A stretch of 64,000 bases of DNA from Sipunculus nudus (GCA_026874595.1 CM049307.1:72576643-72640642); one strand, 5' to 3'. Shown: positions 1-11,171, counted from the first letter of the stretch. The notes: generated by a model from the sequence alone, not told the origin. Numbers and translations are program-made.

Positions 1-1180
1 GGTTTTAAAAAGTCAAGAAAGTAACAATAGATTGGCAAAAATATATTGAGAAATAAGACTTGATGTCCATGAGTAATCTTACAAATATTATAGTATGACC
101 TGTCAGATGCAAAAAGTCAATGCCAATGAAATTTTGTTTTATTATAACCAAGCGGGGCATCTGATAACTAGCAATGAAAGCAAACAAATGTAACCTAGTT
201 TTTAAAACCCAAAACAAATAGAAATGAATACTCCTAAGCCTTTGGGCAGTTAATGTTATATAATACAAATAGACCATGACTGGTTAATTATATTTTTAGC
301 TTTCAGTTATTTTTTTTTTTCATTTTTACCAAAAAATATAAGGGCCTGTAATTTTTCTTGCAGGCCTGTGAAACCTGTATGCATGTCAGCAGTAGTGCTA
401 ATTGTTATAAAATGAAAGTCCATGCTGGTGGTGAAATTTATTAATAATTTAATTTAAATAATAAACTGGAGTCTCAGGGCCTGTATTTCGACTGTTTTTT
501 TTTTTGTTTTTTAAACTTTTGCATGAAATGTCATGCACAAATAAGGACTATATTGGGGATGCCATTCCAAATCACATACTGGCTGTCAAAGGCATCTGCA
601 GAAGGTGAGTGGCATAATCAGGGTACGTCCAATATATGGGTTTATCTTTAAAATATGTACAGTTGTTCATATATTTGTATAAACATTTTATATATTCTAC
701 TACCTTATAAGGCATTAACTTTAATTAATAAAGAGTTAATTTATTAAGATCCTTCTTAATTATACCTCTTCATTTGCAAAGGAAATCTCAAATCGCACTC
801 ATTCATAAAATTCTGGCACTCGCATACAACACAAAATAAAATTGTCTGCAAATTTATGTGAGATCCAGAAAAGGCTTTCAATCCTAATTCGAATCTGTGC
901 AATGAGATATACATCAGTTATAATGCTTCCATTATAACATGCTTGACCATTATTGGAAAAGTACTTGAATACTTTTCAAATACGTGAATATTTGACATGT
1001 ACAAGTACAAAGCATATTCTGAAACATTTTGAACCTGATTACAAGATTTTAAGCATGTAATAAAACACAAAATCTATTCAGAGATACCTTGTTGTACATG
1101 TTGAATGGAATACAGGTTTATGTACTATGACATACGCCTCACATATGCAAAAACCGGTTAAAAAGGTGTAGTAAACTCTG
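1..1180. other. AT-rich non-coding flank
   Basis: I see no gene here. The one open frame of note (5-277, minus) has no recognisable motif and the AT-rich base use of non-coding DNA. The stretch contains T-runs near 309-320 and 497-506 and a palindrome at 961-1008. It lies beyond the recombinase end of the retroelement and may be unrelated host sequence. Confidence 0.5.
961..1008. repeat. Small nested palindrome, possible MITE remnant
   Basis: The outer arms GTACTTG (961-967) and CAAGTAC (1002-1008) enclose inner arms CAAATA (977-982) and TATTTG (989-994). AT-rich nested palindromes of this kind are common in remnants of non-autonomous DNA transposons. No target-site duplication was identified, so the origin is inferred only. 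Confidence 0.35.
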
Positions 1181-1289
1181 GATCCTCCTTTAAAAAAAAT
1201 ATTTTTTTCCTCCCTACCTGATGACTTATTTGGGACCAATGTTAGCCCCAACACAAAAATTTTTAAGGATGGCCTTATGCTGTGTTAAG

Positions 1290-1440
1290 CCCTGTCCCCA
1301 CGGATCAGGGCAGTGAAAATTTTTCTCCATATTGTTCTTTCTGGTCTCCACGGTTCAAGGTGAAGCAGGTTCTTTCCACATTCTGTGCTAGTTACTGTAC
1401 TCTTGAATATAACTGCTTGGTCCCCACAGATCCAAGCAAC
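1290..1440. repeat. Cluster of three short repeats with a shared loop sequence
   Basis: Three related 11-mers occur at 1296-1306 (CCCCACGGATC), 1346-1356 (CTCCACGGTTC) and 1422-1432 (CCCCACAGATC). The first sits between CCCTG and CAGGG, the third between TGCTTGG and CCAAGCA. Each can therefore form a small hairpin with a similar loop and a different stem; the middle one pairs poorly. They lie just past the recombinase stop, where DIRS-type elements carry terminal or internal complementary repeats, so they may belong to the element's end. Confidence 0.4.
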
Positions 1441-1555
1441 TAATTGGTGCTAACCTCTCTTGTGACAGCTGCTTAGGACTATCCTCATCCGAAATACCTA
1501 TCATACCCCTCCATGTTGATGTCAGCCTATTTGCAATGGTAACTTATAACATGTG

Positions 1556-2440
1556 TTAACGTAAATATCGCTTAAATGCTTTGGTCTTCCACCTACCTAA
1601 GGCTCTTATCTGTGCATCAGACTTACCCTCTGCAGCTGCTTCTGTAGCTGCGCCTATACGAAAACTATGGCCTGAGTATTTCCTCTGTGCCAAACCCTGC
1701 TGCTTGTAGGTTGTTTTTTTAAGTTTGTCTCAAAAGACTGCCTATTGAATGGAAAGCCAAATGGTAATGATAAAAAGAGGACCTTGTTCTTTCCCACTTA
1801 ATTTCAGGAAAAGTTCTAATTGTTTAACTGGGCACATAGTGGCTTTCTCAGAGATCTTTACTCCTGCAGGAATACTGGCATCCTTGTCCTAAACATGTCG
1901 TAGTCTGATTCTGATTGTTTGCTTATTATCTATTTGAATAAAACTAACATCATTAATTTTTACAACGTCTCCCTTGGTGGCATTATTTCTTGGAATGAGC
2001 TCACCTATACTGAAAAACCCACTATAACAAACTATATACAGTGCTATCATGAGGGCCCTTGTAAATTCACTGCAAATAACAAGAGGCAAGCAAGTGAAGA
2101 GTTTCTTAATAACTGACAGCGTTATTGGATATCTTAAATCCACAGCAGGATGCAATTTCTGTGCCCCCAGTAACAATTTCTTAATTGTGAATGTGGTTGT
2201 TGGATCTACAAATTTCCCTTGTTTGTGGTAATAAGAGATAGCTGAGGCCAATGTAGCTAGATTACTTCCTGTGATTCCTTTATCAAATCTATCCACCAGG
2301 AAAAGGAATGTTGTTGATGCCGTCACTGGATGGAGAGCCCATTCAGGGTGTCCTAAACTGACACAAAATTCCTCTGTTTCAAAATCCTGTCATATGAAAC
2401 ACTGGTAGATCTGGCTATGCTATTCTTTATGACATGCTTC
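1556..2440 (-). pseudogene. Tyrosine recombinase of the DIRS-like element, broken
   Basis: The longest clean frame (1889-2326) carries the N-terminal helical region and the start of the catalytic domain. It includes a segment AISYYHKQGKFVDPTTTF and a block SGFFSIGEL. After a stop at 1889 the homology resumes in fragments: CPVKQLELFL, then SGHSFRIGAATEAA, then LGRW and KRYLR, ending at a natural-looking TAA at 1556-1558. HSFR gives the conserved His-x-x-Arg, and the Tyr at 1565-1567 is the expected nucleophile. The block that normally holds the first catalytic arginine reads FFSIGEL, with Ser in place of Arg. A further stop interrupts the N-terminal part near 2360. The enzyme would have cut and rejoined DNA to integrate the circular element; this copy cannot. 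Confidence 0.78.
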
Positions 2441-2447
2441 TCCACCT

Positions 2448-3998
2448 CTATTTAACAAGACACTCTGGTACTGGTTGCACTGCTTGAGGGTGTGGGTCCA
2501 TATATGGTGCCAACTTTTGAAATGTGGACTCCTGGCAACGAGAAAGAGCATCAGCGAGTATATTTTTATATCCTGGAATGTGAATAGCTTGTATGAGTTT
2601 ATTATGTTCTAATGTAATTGAGACCAGTTTCCTGACTAGGATCATAACCTGTGAATCCTTAGAAGATTTGCTATTTATTATTAAAACTAAGGCTTGGTTA
2701 TCTGTATGAATCTTGATCCCTTTTACTGATAGTTGTGTTCTCCACACATCTACTGCCAGCACAATAGGATAAAATTCTAGGACTACTATGGTATATTTCC
2801 TCCAAGCTTTAGGCCAAATACCCCTGAACCAAGCTGAGCCAAATATAGCTCCATATCTCAATCCTTGTGCAGCATCTGTGAACAGATCTAAGTCTGTCGA
2901 ATCTAAGAGTTCGCTTATGAAGAAAGATTTGCCATTGTGATTAGAAAGGAACTGCTCCCATACTTTTAGATCTTTCCTAGCCTCTTTGTTAAGCCTTACG
3001 TGGTGATGAGGTTTTACTTAACCTCTTGTTAAGTCAATCAGCCTTCTAAGGAATGCCCTTTCTGGGAGTACGACTGAGCAGGCAAAGTTCAGCAATCCTA
3101 TGACAGATTGCAGTTCTCTCAGCTTAACTTTCTTTTTTCTTAACATACTAACTACCTCTTCCTTGCACTTCTTAACCTTGTCTAAGGAAGCCTGGCTTCC
3201 TGATGTATGCTATCAAGTTCTATCCCCAGGAATGTTATCACTTGTTCAGGGCCCTGTGTTTTCTCGTTTGCAATTGGGATTCCAATTTCTTTACACAAGT
3301 CTAAAAAGCTTTTTAATAACCTGAAACACTGCTTTGGACTGTGCTATGAACAAGAAGTCATCTAGAACATGAACCACTCCCTCATAACCTGACTGTTGCT
3401 TCATGAGATAACTCTAAGGCTTTACTAAGCTTCTCAAAAAGCTGGCATGAACATGCAGCCCCCATTAGTGAACAACTATCGTAGTAATACGTCCCTTCCC
3501 AAGTGTATCCCAATAGGTGGTGATCCTCTGGATGCACCGGGATTATCCTAAATGCTGACTTTATATCTGACTTAGCCATAAATGCCCCGTTCCCAACCTG
3601 TTTTAGGATGTGCACTCCATCCTGAACTGACGATATTCTACTTTTGAATAATCCTGTGGTATACTTTGATTAACTTAATTGTTTTCAGGGTAAGATAAAT
3701 GGTGAATAAGGCGAAATTTCCCTGGATCCTTCTAAGGTCTTAAGCCTAAAGGAGAGTACACCATATTTTTGAAGGGTGGTCTATCAAATGGTCCTTTAAA
3801 TCTACCTGCTTTAACCTCATCTAAAATCTTGTTGGATGTTACAGCCTTGTTTTCTATAGCTGAGCTCAGGTTAACTGGAACTTTGTCTGACTTAGGGCCC
3901 AATGGGAAACCCTCCTGAAACCCCTTAACTAACCATGCTGTTTTTTCATGAGGGTGGTGATTCCTTACGAGTAACCTATGTAGGCCTATTGGGTCCAC
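2448..3998 (-). pseudogene. Reverse transcriptase / RNase H of the DIRS-like element, broken
   Basis: The N-terminal part (3732-3998) shows the usual lead-in GRFKGPFDRPPF and SPLG. A frameshift and stops follow, and then 3382-3615 holds RT motif A (KSDIKSAFRI, catalytic Asp) and the motif B region (SLMGAACS). Motif C is LDDFLF at 3354-3365, in another frame. RNase H spans about 2448-2900. It has a first Asp in FTDAA (2874-2882), then Glu in LEFYP, Asp in HTDNQA and Asp in ADALSR, so all four metal-binding residues are present. The clean RNase H frame is 2448-2861. At least three disruptions lie in the RT half. The start overlaps the end of the gag frame by 23 bases in a different frame. Confidence 0.82.
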
Positions 3999-5018
3999 TG
4001 GTGTTGTAACTCTTCAGCTTGGTGAAGCATCTAGCAGATGAGTGACTTCCCCCACATGTGTCACACTCGTGCCTGTAAATACACCTGTTCTTGTCACAGA
4101 AGGACCCTCTGTTGAAACAGAAACATAGACCTCGTTTATCAGATTGAAGTCCCTTGCAGAGATGAAAGGGCTGATTTGTGTGAGCTTGCTCCTTCTCGGA
4201 TGAATCTGTTTTGCCTAACTTGTCAATTACAGCTTCCATGTAAAGCTCCAAGTGCTTTACCCCCCATGCTACAGCCCCATTTTCCCTTAGCCGACGAAAT
4301 TCCTGATCATAATGATACCATGCCGCCCCTTTCCGAGCTACGTCTCTGACAGTGTCCATGTGCTTCAAAAGGTGGGGCCCAAGTGTAGGATTGTGTTCAG
4401 TGAGCACTGCCATGTAAACTGTAAAGGCTGAGGTCCAGTGGTGAAGGGTCAGGGGCCGCTCTGGCTCTGCTACCCATTACATAGATGGAGGCCCTGTGTT
4501 GCTATTTTCTATTTCCAAACCCTTTTTTCTTGCCTTTATCTAACTTTGGCAATAATTGACTCATGTCAACATACTGACCTACGATTATCTTTGCCTTAAG
4601 TCCCTAACTGACCGTACTGCGAAGGGATATATTTGTGGAGGTTCCTGGTTCTTGATTATCTGATACTAGAATTGGCGACTCACCAGTAGAAGACGTATCA
4701 CTTGACAATGATTCATTAGTTGCTTACTGCTTAGTGCTGAACTTTTCCAGCTTTTGGTCAATTCTGTGAGGGATCTCCTCAGACAAGCTATCTTCTTATT
4801 CAAGTCTGTCTTGACCGTCTCAAGGGATGATGCCACACCCCACAATTTTCTTAGTTAACCTGTCAAATAGAGCCTCGATTTGGGCTCCTGACAGAGACTC
4901 ATTCACACTATTAATCACTGCCCTGCTGCTTGATCCTACTGATCTCGATCTCTGTATCCTTATGGCTTGTGGTTAGGTGTCACCCTGACTGTACCTTGGC
5001 GGTGGCCTGGTCGATCAT
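3976..5018 (-). pseudogene. Gag-like protein of the DIRS-like element, broken
   Basis: The intact C-terminal frame is 3976-4413. It contains a helical region (EFRRLRENGAVAWG) and a Cys/His-rich segment with spacing C-x-C-x4-...-C-x4-C-x3-H-x-C-x2-C-x4-H-x3-C, resembling the nucleic-acid-binding zinc cluster of DIRS gag proteins. Homologous-looking sequence continues upstream in the same frame (HHWTSAFTVYM) to a TAA near 4475, then in fragments (VDMSQLLPKLDKGKK; NESLSGAQIEALFDRL) to a possible ATG at 5016-5018. That ATG is followed by a stop after 12 codons. The N-terminal assignment rests on fragments and is less certain than the C-terminal part. Confidence 0.65.
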
Positions 5019-5182
5019 TGGCCCAGAGATGTTAGAGAATGAATGGATTGTAAAAAGTTAATTCCAGAATATCCTGCCAGGGGGCACAATTGCTAACTAA
5101 ATATATTACGGCTTCATGTCATGCTTCTCCTTCTGCAACTTATTCTGGCCTAGCGTGATCTCAAAAAAGTCAGGCATATGAT

Positions 5183-5190
5183 CTTTTATA
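5183..5190 (-). promoter_or_regulatory. TATA-like box upstream of the retroelement gag
   Basis: The minus strand reads TATAAAAG about 165 nt upstream of the possible gag ATG. It may be the element's promoter, but in AT-rich DNA such a box also occurs by chance. Confidence 0.3.
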
Positions 5191-5358
5191 CCCTGTAATT
5201 TTTCCAGGTAAATTAAATGTACCTAACAGGTAAAATATCTATAGCTAACTTACTAAAGAAATAGAACTAATATTATGTGACAGTGCAATGCCCCCCCCCC
5301 CCCATTTTTTTTACCATAAGGCCATTTTTTTTATTCTTTTGGACCATAAGGAAGGCCT
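5191..5358. other. Junction between retroelement flank and tandem array
   Basis: No gene is visible. A run of 13 C (5291-5303) is followed by A and T8, and then by an imperfect duplication. The phrase ACCATAAGG occurs at 5313-5321 and again at 5343-5351, each preceded by a CCATTTTTTTT stretch. Recognisable array sequence begins immediately to the right, at about 5359. Confidence 0.5.
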
Positions 5359-5961
5359 TTGTAAAATGTTTATTTACAGGGTTTATTGTGGATACTTGTT
5401 TGAGTTCTTGTTTGAACCCCTGAGTACTTGCTACTCATTATGCATCAGAGATCATTGTTCATTATTTGTGGCTGTTTCATTCTAGTGAGTAATAATGTGT
5501 TGTAAATTGTTTATTGACAAGATTTTTTTTGTGTAGCTTGTGTGAGTACTTGTTTTGGTGATGAGTACTTGTTAACCATGCTTATTGTAAATGGTCATTT
5601 CACCTTTCCATTTGTTTATATGTTATGATTTAAAATTTCCCCAGAATGCCATATTATCTGACATACAAGGCATCTGAAAGCTGAAGAAGGTATGAAAGGG
5701 CCTGCCAGTTGATACATGTGAGAGGGTTGAAAGAATAAATGTCCATTTCATGTTTTGTGTATTGAAAATGTGCATTGAATACAGAGAATGTGAATTGATG
5801 GGGGGAAAAGTGGAAAAGATCTTGTTTTGACTTTTAAGAGGGAAGGTGATTGTGAAAGCATCAATTGGATCTGGAAGAAGTGCTGGCTCTGACAAGAGCC
5901 TTTGTCTTGTGAGACTGCAGGTCCTTGCCTGTCATCAAGGCAAGAGACCTGAAGGATGACT

Positions 5962-6298
5962 TCAGAAGTGAGTCATGTCATTGGTGCCTGCTATTTCTCG
6001 CATGAGGAATTGTATTTCATCCAGCTCATCAGCAAAGGGACAGGTGTAGTCGTAGAGGGTAGAGCAGAAGCCTTCCAAGGTGGCCAGCTTGAGCTGGAGG
6101 TGGTAACGGTGTGTCTTGGTTTGGGTTGCAACTGCACGCTGGTATCGCACCATTGTGGCATTGAAGATGTTGTTGGTGTGCAGCAGCTGCTTGCAGGCAA
6201 ACTGGAACCTGCTGTGGGTGGCATCAAACTGCTCCTGCAGGGCTGATCAGTTTACCATCATGCTTTCCTTTTATAATAAAACTCAGCAGTGCTGCCAT
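5962..6298 (-). pseudogene. Array gene copy 1, disrupted by an 86-bp deletion
   Basis: Relative to the next copy (7817-7902 there), 86 bp are missing between CAGGGC and TGATCAG. The loss runs from about the predicted transcription start through the preferred ATG and the first ten codons, and it shifts the upstream frame. The remaining C-terminal frame is 5962-6153. It has three private changes, K14E, R70C and R79P (103-residue numbering). The TATA box (6268-6275) and stem-loop (5885-5900) survive. As the outermost unit it is also the most diverged overall. Confidence 0.8.
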
Positions 6299-7534
6299 CA
6301 GTACTCAGTTCAGTGTCACATGCCAAATTGAATGGAGAAGTGATGAGACCAGATCCTGCAAGCTCTGATTACTCAGTGCTTGGCATGCTTGAGTGAGCAC
6401 TGTCACTTGTCTGAGTACTTCCTTGGGTACTGCTACTCCACATGCATCAGTGAACAAGATGTCTGTATGTTTATGCCTGATTTCTGTTTTACTCCAGTTT
6501 GTGATTATACCTTGTAAACTGTTTGTTTACAGTGTTTGTTGTTGGACTTGGGGGTGAACATTCTTGGGTTTCTGAGTACTTGATGACCCTCATGCATGAG
6601 TGAACATGGTCACTGTTTGTTCACACTGGACAGTTGTTTGAGTCTGGTTTGTAAACAATCCAAGTAAATTGTTTATTTGCAAGATTTATTATGTGAATAA
6701 TTGTTGGAGCCACTGGGTAATTGTTACTCATCAGGTGTCAGTGATGATGGATATTGTTTTTCTGTCCTCGTAAGTGATGTGTTGTAAATTGTTTATTTTT
6801 CTAATTTTAATGTTGATACTTGTTTGAGTACTTGTTTTGGCCTGTGAGTACTTGCTACTCATCATGAGTCACTGACCATGTCCCCTTTTTGTGTGTATGA
6901 CGGCTGTTCTATTACTGTTAATGATTATTAATTGTAAAATGTTTATTTACAGGTTTTATTGTGGATACTTGTTTGAGTTCTTGTTTGGACCCCTGAGTAC
7001 TTGCTACTCATTATGCATCAGGGATCATTGTTCATGTTTTGTGGCTGCTTTATTCTAGTGAGTAATAATGTCTTGTAAATTGTTTATTGACAAGATTTTT
7101 TGTGTGTAGCTTGTGTGAGTACTTGTTTTGGTGATGAGTACTTGTTAACCATGCATTATTGTAAATGGTCATTTCACCCTTCCATTTGTTTATATGTTAT
7201 GATTTAAAATTTCCCCAGAATGCCATATTATCTGACATACAAGGCATCTGAAAGCTGAAGAAGGTATGAAAGGGCCTGCCAGTTGATACATGTGAGAGGG
7301 TTGAAAGAATAAAGGTCCATTTCATGTTTTGTGTACTGAAAATGTGCATTGAATATAGAGAATGTGAATTGATGGGGGGAAAGTGGAAAAGATCTTGTTT
7401 TGACTTTTAAGAGGGAAGGTGATTGTGAAAGCAACAATTGGATCTGGAAGAAGTGCTGGCTCTGACAAGAGCCTTTGTCTTGTGAGACTGCAGGTCCTTG
7501 CCTGTCATCAAGGCAAGAGACCTGAAGGATGACT

Positions 7535-7846
7535 TCAGAAGTGAGTCATGTCATTGGTGCTTGCTATTTCTCGCATGAGGAATTGTATTTCATCCAGCTC
7601 ATCAGCAAAGCGACAGGTGTAGTCGTAGAGGGTAGAGCGGAAGCCTTCCAAGGTGGCCAGCTTGAGCTGGAGGTGGTAACGGTGTGTCTTGGTTTGGGTT
7701 GCAACTGCACGCTGGTATCGCACCATTGTGGCATTGAAGATGTTGTTGGTGTGCAGCAGCTGCTTGCAGGCAAACTGGAACCTGCTGTGGGTGGCATCAA
7801 ACTGCTTCTGCAGGGCAACCACATCCAAACAGAGTTGAGTATCCAT
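7535..7846 (-). CDS. Array gene copy 2: unknown 103-residue helical protein with histone-type 3' end
   Basis: This is the first intact copy and serves as the model. I do not recognise the protein family. The product has no proline, two glycines, three cysteines (6, 27, 78) and 11 Lys/Arg against 11 Asp/Glu. Long helices are likely at about 4-32 and 35-96. It has no signal peptide, membrane segment or histone-like basic tail. The frame stays open upstream to 7957 (140 codons), but I prefer the ATG at 7844-7846. Its context is ATCATGG (A at -3, G at +4). Third-position GC rises from about 41% in the 37 upstream codons to about 66% after it. A TATA box (7927-7934) also lies inside the upstream extension, which predicts transcription from about 7903 and a 5' UTR of about 57 nt. 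The stem-loop is at 7458-7473. This copy alone has G96S; residue 82 is Asp. Translation from 7957 remains possible. Confidence 0.6.
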   Translation of the reverse strand: MDTQLCLDVVALQKQFDATHSRFQFACKQLLHTNNIFNATMVRYQRAVATQTKTHRYHLQLKLATLEGFRSTLYDYTCRFADELDEIQFLMREIASTNDMTHF

Positions 7847-9193
7847 GATAACAAAGCGGTGTAGGCAGTTAACTGGTTTCACCTCAAAGGTTGAAAGAGA
7901 TTTGATCAGTTTACCATCATGCTTCCCTTTTATAATAAAACTCAGCAGTGCTGCCATCAGTACTCAGTTCAGTGTCACATGCCAAATTGAATGGAGAAGT
8001 GATGAGACCAGATCCTGCAAGCTCTGATTACTCAGTGCTTGGCATGCTTGAGTGAGCACTGTCACTTGTCTGAGTACTTCCTTGGGTACTGCTACTCAAG
8101 ATGCATCAGTGAACAAGATGTCTGTATGTTTATGCCTGATTTCTGTTTTACTCCAGTTTGTGATTATACCTTGTAAACTGTTTGTTTACAGTGTTTGTTG
8201 CTGGACTTGGGGGTGAACATTCTTGGGTTTCTGAGTACTTGATGACCCTCATGCATCAGTGAACACGGTCACTGTTTGTTCACACTGGACAGTTGTTTGA
8301 CTCTGGTTAGTAAACAATCCAAGTAAATTGTTTATTTGCAAGATTTATTATGTGAATAATTGTTGGAGCCACTTGGTACTTGTTACTCATCAGGTGTCAG
8401 TGATGATGGATATTGTTTTTCTGTCCTCGTAAGTGATGTGTTGTAAATTGTTTATTTTTCTAATTTTAATGTTGATACTTGTTTGAGTACTTGTTTTGGC
8501 CTGTGAGTACTTGCTACTCATCATGAGTCACTGACCATGTCCCCTTTTTGTGTGTATGATGGCTGTTCTATTACTGTTAATGATTATTAATTGTAAAATG
8601 TTTATTTACAGGTTTTATTGTGGATACTTGTTTGAGTTCTTGTTTGGACCCCTGAGTACTTGCTACTCATTATGCATCAGGGATCATTGTTCATGTTTTG
8701 TGGCTGCTTTATTCTAGTGAGTAATAATGTCTTGTAAATTGTTTATTGACAAGATTTTTTGTGTGTAGCTTGTGTGAGTACTTGTTTTGGTGATGAGTAC
8801 TTGTTAACCATGCATTATTGTAAATGGTCATTTCACCCTTCCATTTGTTTATATGTTATGATTTAAAATTTCCCCAGAATGCCATATTATCTGACATACA
8901 AGGCATCTGAAAGCTGAAGAAGGTATGAAAGGGCCTGCCAGTTGATACATGTGAGAGGGTTGAAAGAATAAAGGTCCATTTCATGTTTTGTGTACTGAAA
9001 ATGTGCATTGAATATAGAGAATGTGAATTGATGGGGGGAAAGTGGAAAAGATCTTGTTTTGACTTTTAAGAGGGAAGGTGATTGTGAAAGCAACAATTGG
9101 ATCTGGAAGAAGTGCTTGCTCTGACAAGAGCCTTTGTCTTGTGAGACTGCAGGTCCTTGCCTGTCATCAAGGCAAGAGACCTGAAGGATGACT

Positions 9194-9505
9194 TCAGAAG
9201 TGAGTCATGTCATTGGTGCCTGCTATTTCTCGCATGAGGAATTGTATTTCATCCAGCTCATCAGCAAAGCGACAGGTGTAGTCGTAGAGGGTAGAGCGGA
9301 AGCCTTCCAAGGTGGCCAGCTTGAGCTGGAGGTGGTAACGGTGTGTCTTGGTTTGGGTTGCAACTGCACGCTGGTATCGCACCATTGTGGCATTGAAGAT
9401 GTTGTTGGTGTGCAGCAGCTGCTTGCAGGCAAACTGGAACCTGCTGTGGGTGGCATCAAACTGCTTCTGCAGGGCAACCACATCCAAACAGAGTTGAGTA
9501 TCCAT
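9194..9505 (-). CDS. Array gene copy 3; 3' stem-loop damaged
   Basis: The frame is intact, with Asp82. The TATA box is at 9586-9593. The stem-loop (9117-9132) has T instead of G at 9117, which breaks the outermost base pair. It is the only visible copy with this change, so 3' end formation may be impaired here. Confidence 0.57.
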   Translation of the reverse strand: MDTQLCLDVVALQKQFDATHSRFQFACKQLLHTNNIFNATMVRYQRAVATQTKTHRYHLQLKLATLEGFRSTLYDYTCRFADELDEIQFLMREIAGTNDMTHF

Positions 9506-10859
9506 GATAACAAAGCGGTGTAGGCAGTTAACTGGTTTCACCTCAAAGGTTGAAAGAGATTTGATCAGTTTACCATCATGCTTCCCTTTTATAATAAAAC
9601 TCAGCAGTGCTGCCATCAGTACTCAGTTCAGTGTCACATGCCAAATTGAATGGAGAAGTGATGAGACCAGATCCTGCAAGCTCTGATTACTTAGTGCTTG
9701 GCATGCTTGAGTGAGCACTGTCACTTGTCTGAGTACTTCCTTGGGTACTGCTACTCAAGATGCATCAGTGAACAAGATGTCTGTATGTTTATGCCTGATT
9801 TCTGTTTTACTCCAGTTTGTGATTATACCTTGTAAACTGTTTGTTTACAGTGTTTGTTGCTGGACTTGGGGGTGAACATTCTTGGGTTTCTGAGTACTTG
9901 ATGACCCTCATGCATCAGTGAACACGGTCACTGTTTGTTCACACTGGACAGTTGTTTGACTCTGGTTAGTAAACAATCCAAGTAAATTGTTTATTTGCAA
10001 GATTTATTATGTGAATAATTGTTGGAGCCACTTGGTACTTGTTACTCATCAGGTGTCAGTGATGCTGGATATTGTTTTTCTGTCCTCGTAAGTGATGTGT
10101 TGTAAATTGTTTATTTTTCTAATTTTAATGTTGATACTTGTTTGAGTACTTGTTTTGGCCTGTGAGTACTTGCTACTCATCATGAGTCACTGACCATGTC
10201 CCCTTTTTGTGTGTATGATGGCTGTTCTATTACTGTTAATGATTATTAATTGTAAAATGTTTATTTACAGGTTTTATTGTGGATACTTGTTTGAGTTCTT
10301 GTTTGGAACCCTGAGTACTTGCTACTCATTATGCATCAGGGATCATTGTTCATGTTTTGTGGCTGCTTTATTCTAGTGAGTAATAATGTGTTGTAAATTG
10401 TTTATTGACAAGATTTTTTGCTTGTAGCTTGTGTGAGTACTTGTTTTGGTGATGAGTACTTGTTAACCATGCATTATTGTAAATGGTCATTTCACCCTTC
10501 CATTTGTTTATATGGTTTGATTTAAAATTTCCCCAGAATGTCATATTATCTGACATACAAGGCATCTAAAAGCTGAAGAAGGTATGAAAGGGCCTGCCAG
10601 TTGATACATGTGAGAGGGTTGAAAGAATAAAGGTCCATTTCATGTTTTGTGTACTTGTACTGAAAATGTGCATTGAATATAGAGAATATGAATTGATGGG
10701 GGGAAAAGTGGAAAAGATCTTGTTTTGACCATTAAGAGGGAAGGTGATTGTGAAAGCAACAATTGGATCTGGAAGAAGTGCTGGCTCTGACAAGAGCCTT
10801 TGTCTTGTGAGACTGCAAGTCCTTGCCTGTCATCAAGGCAAGAGACCTGAAGGATGACT

Positions 10860-11171
10860 TTAAAAGTGAGTCATGTCATTGGTGCCTGCTATTTCTCGCA
10901 TGAGGAATTGTATTTCATCAAGCTCATCAGCAAAGCGACAGGTGTAGTCGTAGAGGGTAGAGCGGAAGCCTTCCAAGGTGGCCAGCTTGAGCTGGAGGTG
11001 GTAACGGTGTGTCTTGGTTTGGGTTGCAACTGCACCCTGGTATCGCACCATTGTGGCATTGAAGATGTTGTTGGTGTGCAGCAGCTGCTTGCAGGCAAAC
11101 TGGAACCTGCTGTGGGTGGCATCAAACTGCTTCTGCAGGGCAACCACATCCAAACAGAGTTGAGTATCCAT
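10860..11171 (-). CDS. Array gene copy 4
   Basis: Intact frame with Asp82, private R46G and a silent change at L84 shared with the next copy. TATA 11252-11259, stem-loop 10783-10798. Its downstream flank has the 6-bp insertion that gives GTACTTGTACTG near 10653. Confidence 0.58.
   Translation of the reverse strand: MDTQLCLDVVALQKQFDATHSRFQFACKQLLHTNNIFNATMVRYQGAVATQTKTHRYHLQLKLATLEGFRSTLYDYTCRFADELDEIQFLMREIAGTNDMTHF

Larger units (their letters stand above)
1180..5190 (-). mobile_element. Degenerate DIRS-like tyrosine-recombinase retrotransposon
   Basis: Read on the minus strand, the order is a gag-like region, a reverse transcriptase, an RNase H and a tyrosine recombinase. This is the order of DIRS-order elements, which integrate with a tyrosine recombinase rather than a DDE integrase. 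Diagnostic residues are the RT catalytic LDDF (3354-3365), the RNase H FTD (2874-2882), and the recombinase HSFR (1658-1669) with a downstream tyrosine (1565-1567). I saw no adenine methyltransferase domain between RNase H and recombinase. Every reading frame is broken, so this copy is inactive. The outer limits are approximate: the left is set by the hairpin cluster, the right by a TATA-like box. DIRS-like versus Ngaro-like cannot be settled without terminal repeats. Confidence 0.8.

Noticed and set aside
5-277. 90-codon minus-strand frame at the left edge
   Set aside because: No motif, AT-rich composition and no neighbouring signals.
5288-5485. 65-codon plus-strand frame over the C-tract
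   Set aside because: Starts in a homopolymer run and continues into spacer repeats.
7817-7902. Intron spliced out in copy 1
   Set aside because: The segment ends do not fit GT-AG on either strand, and its loss shifts the frame.
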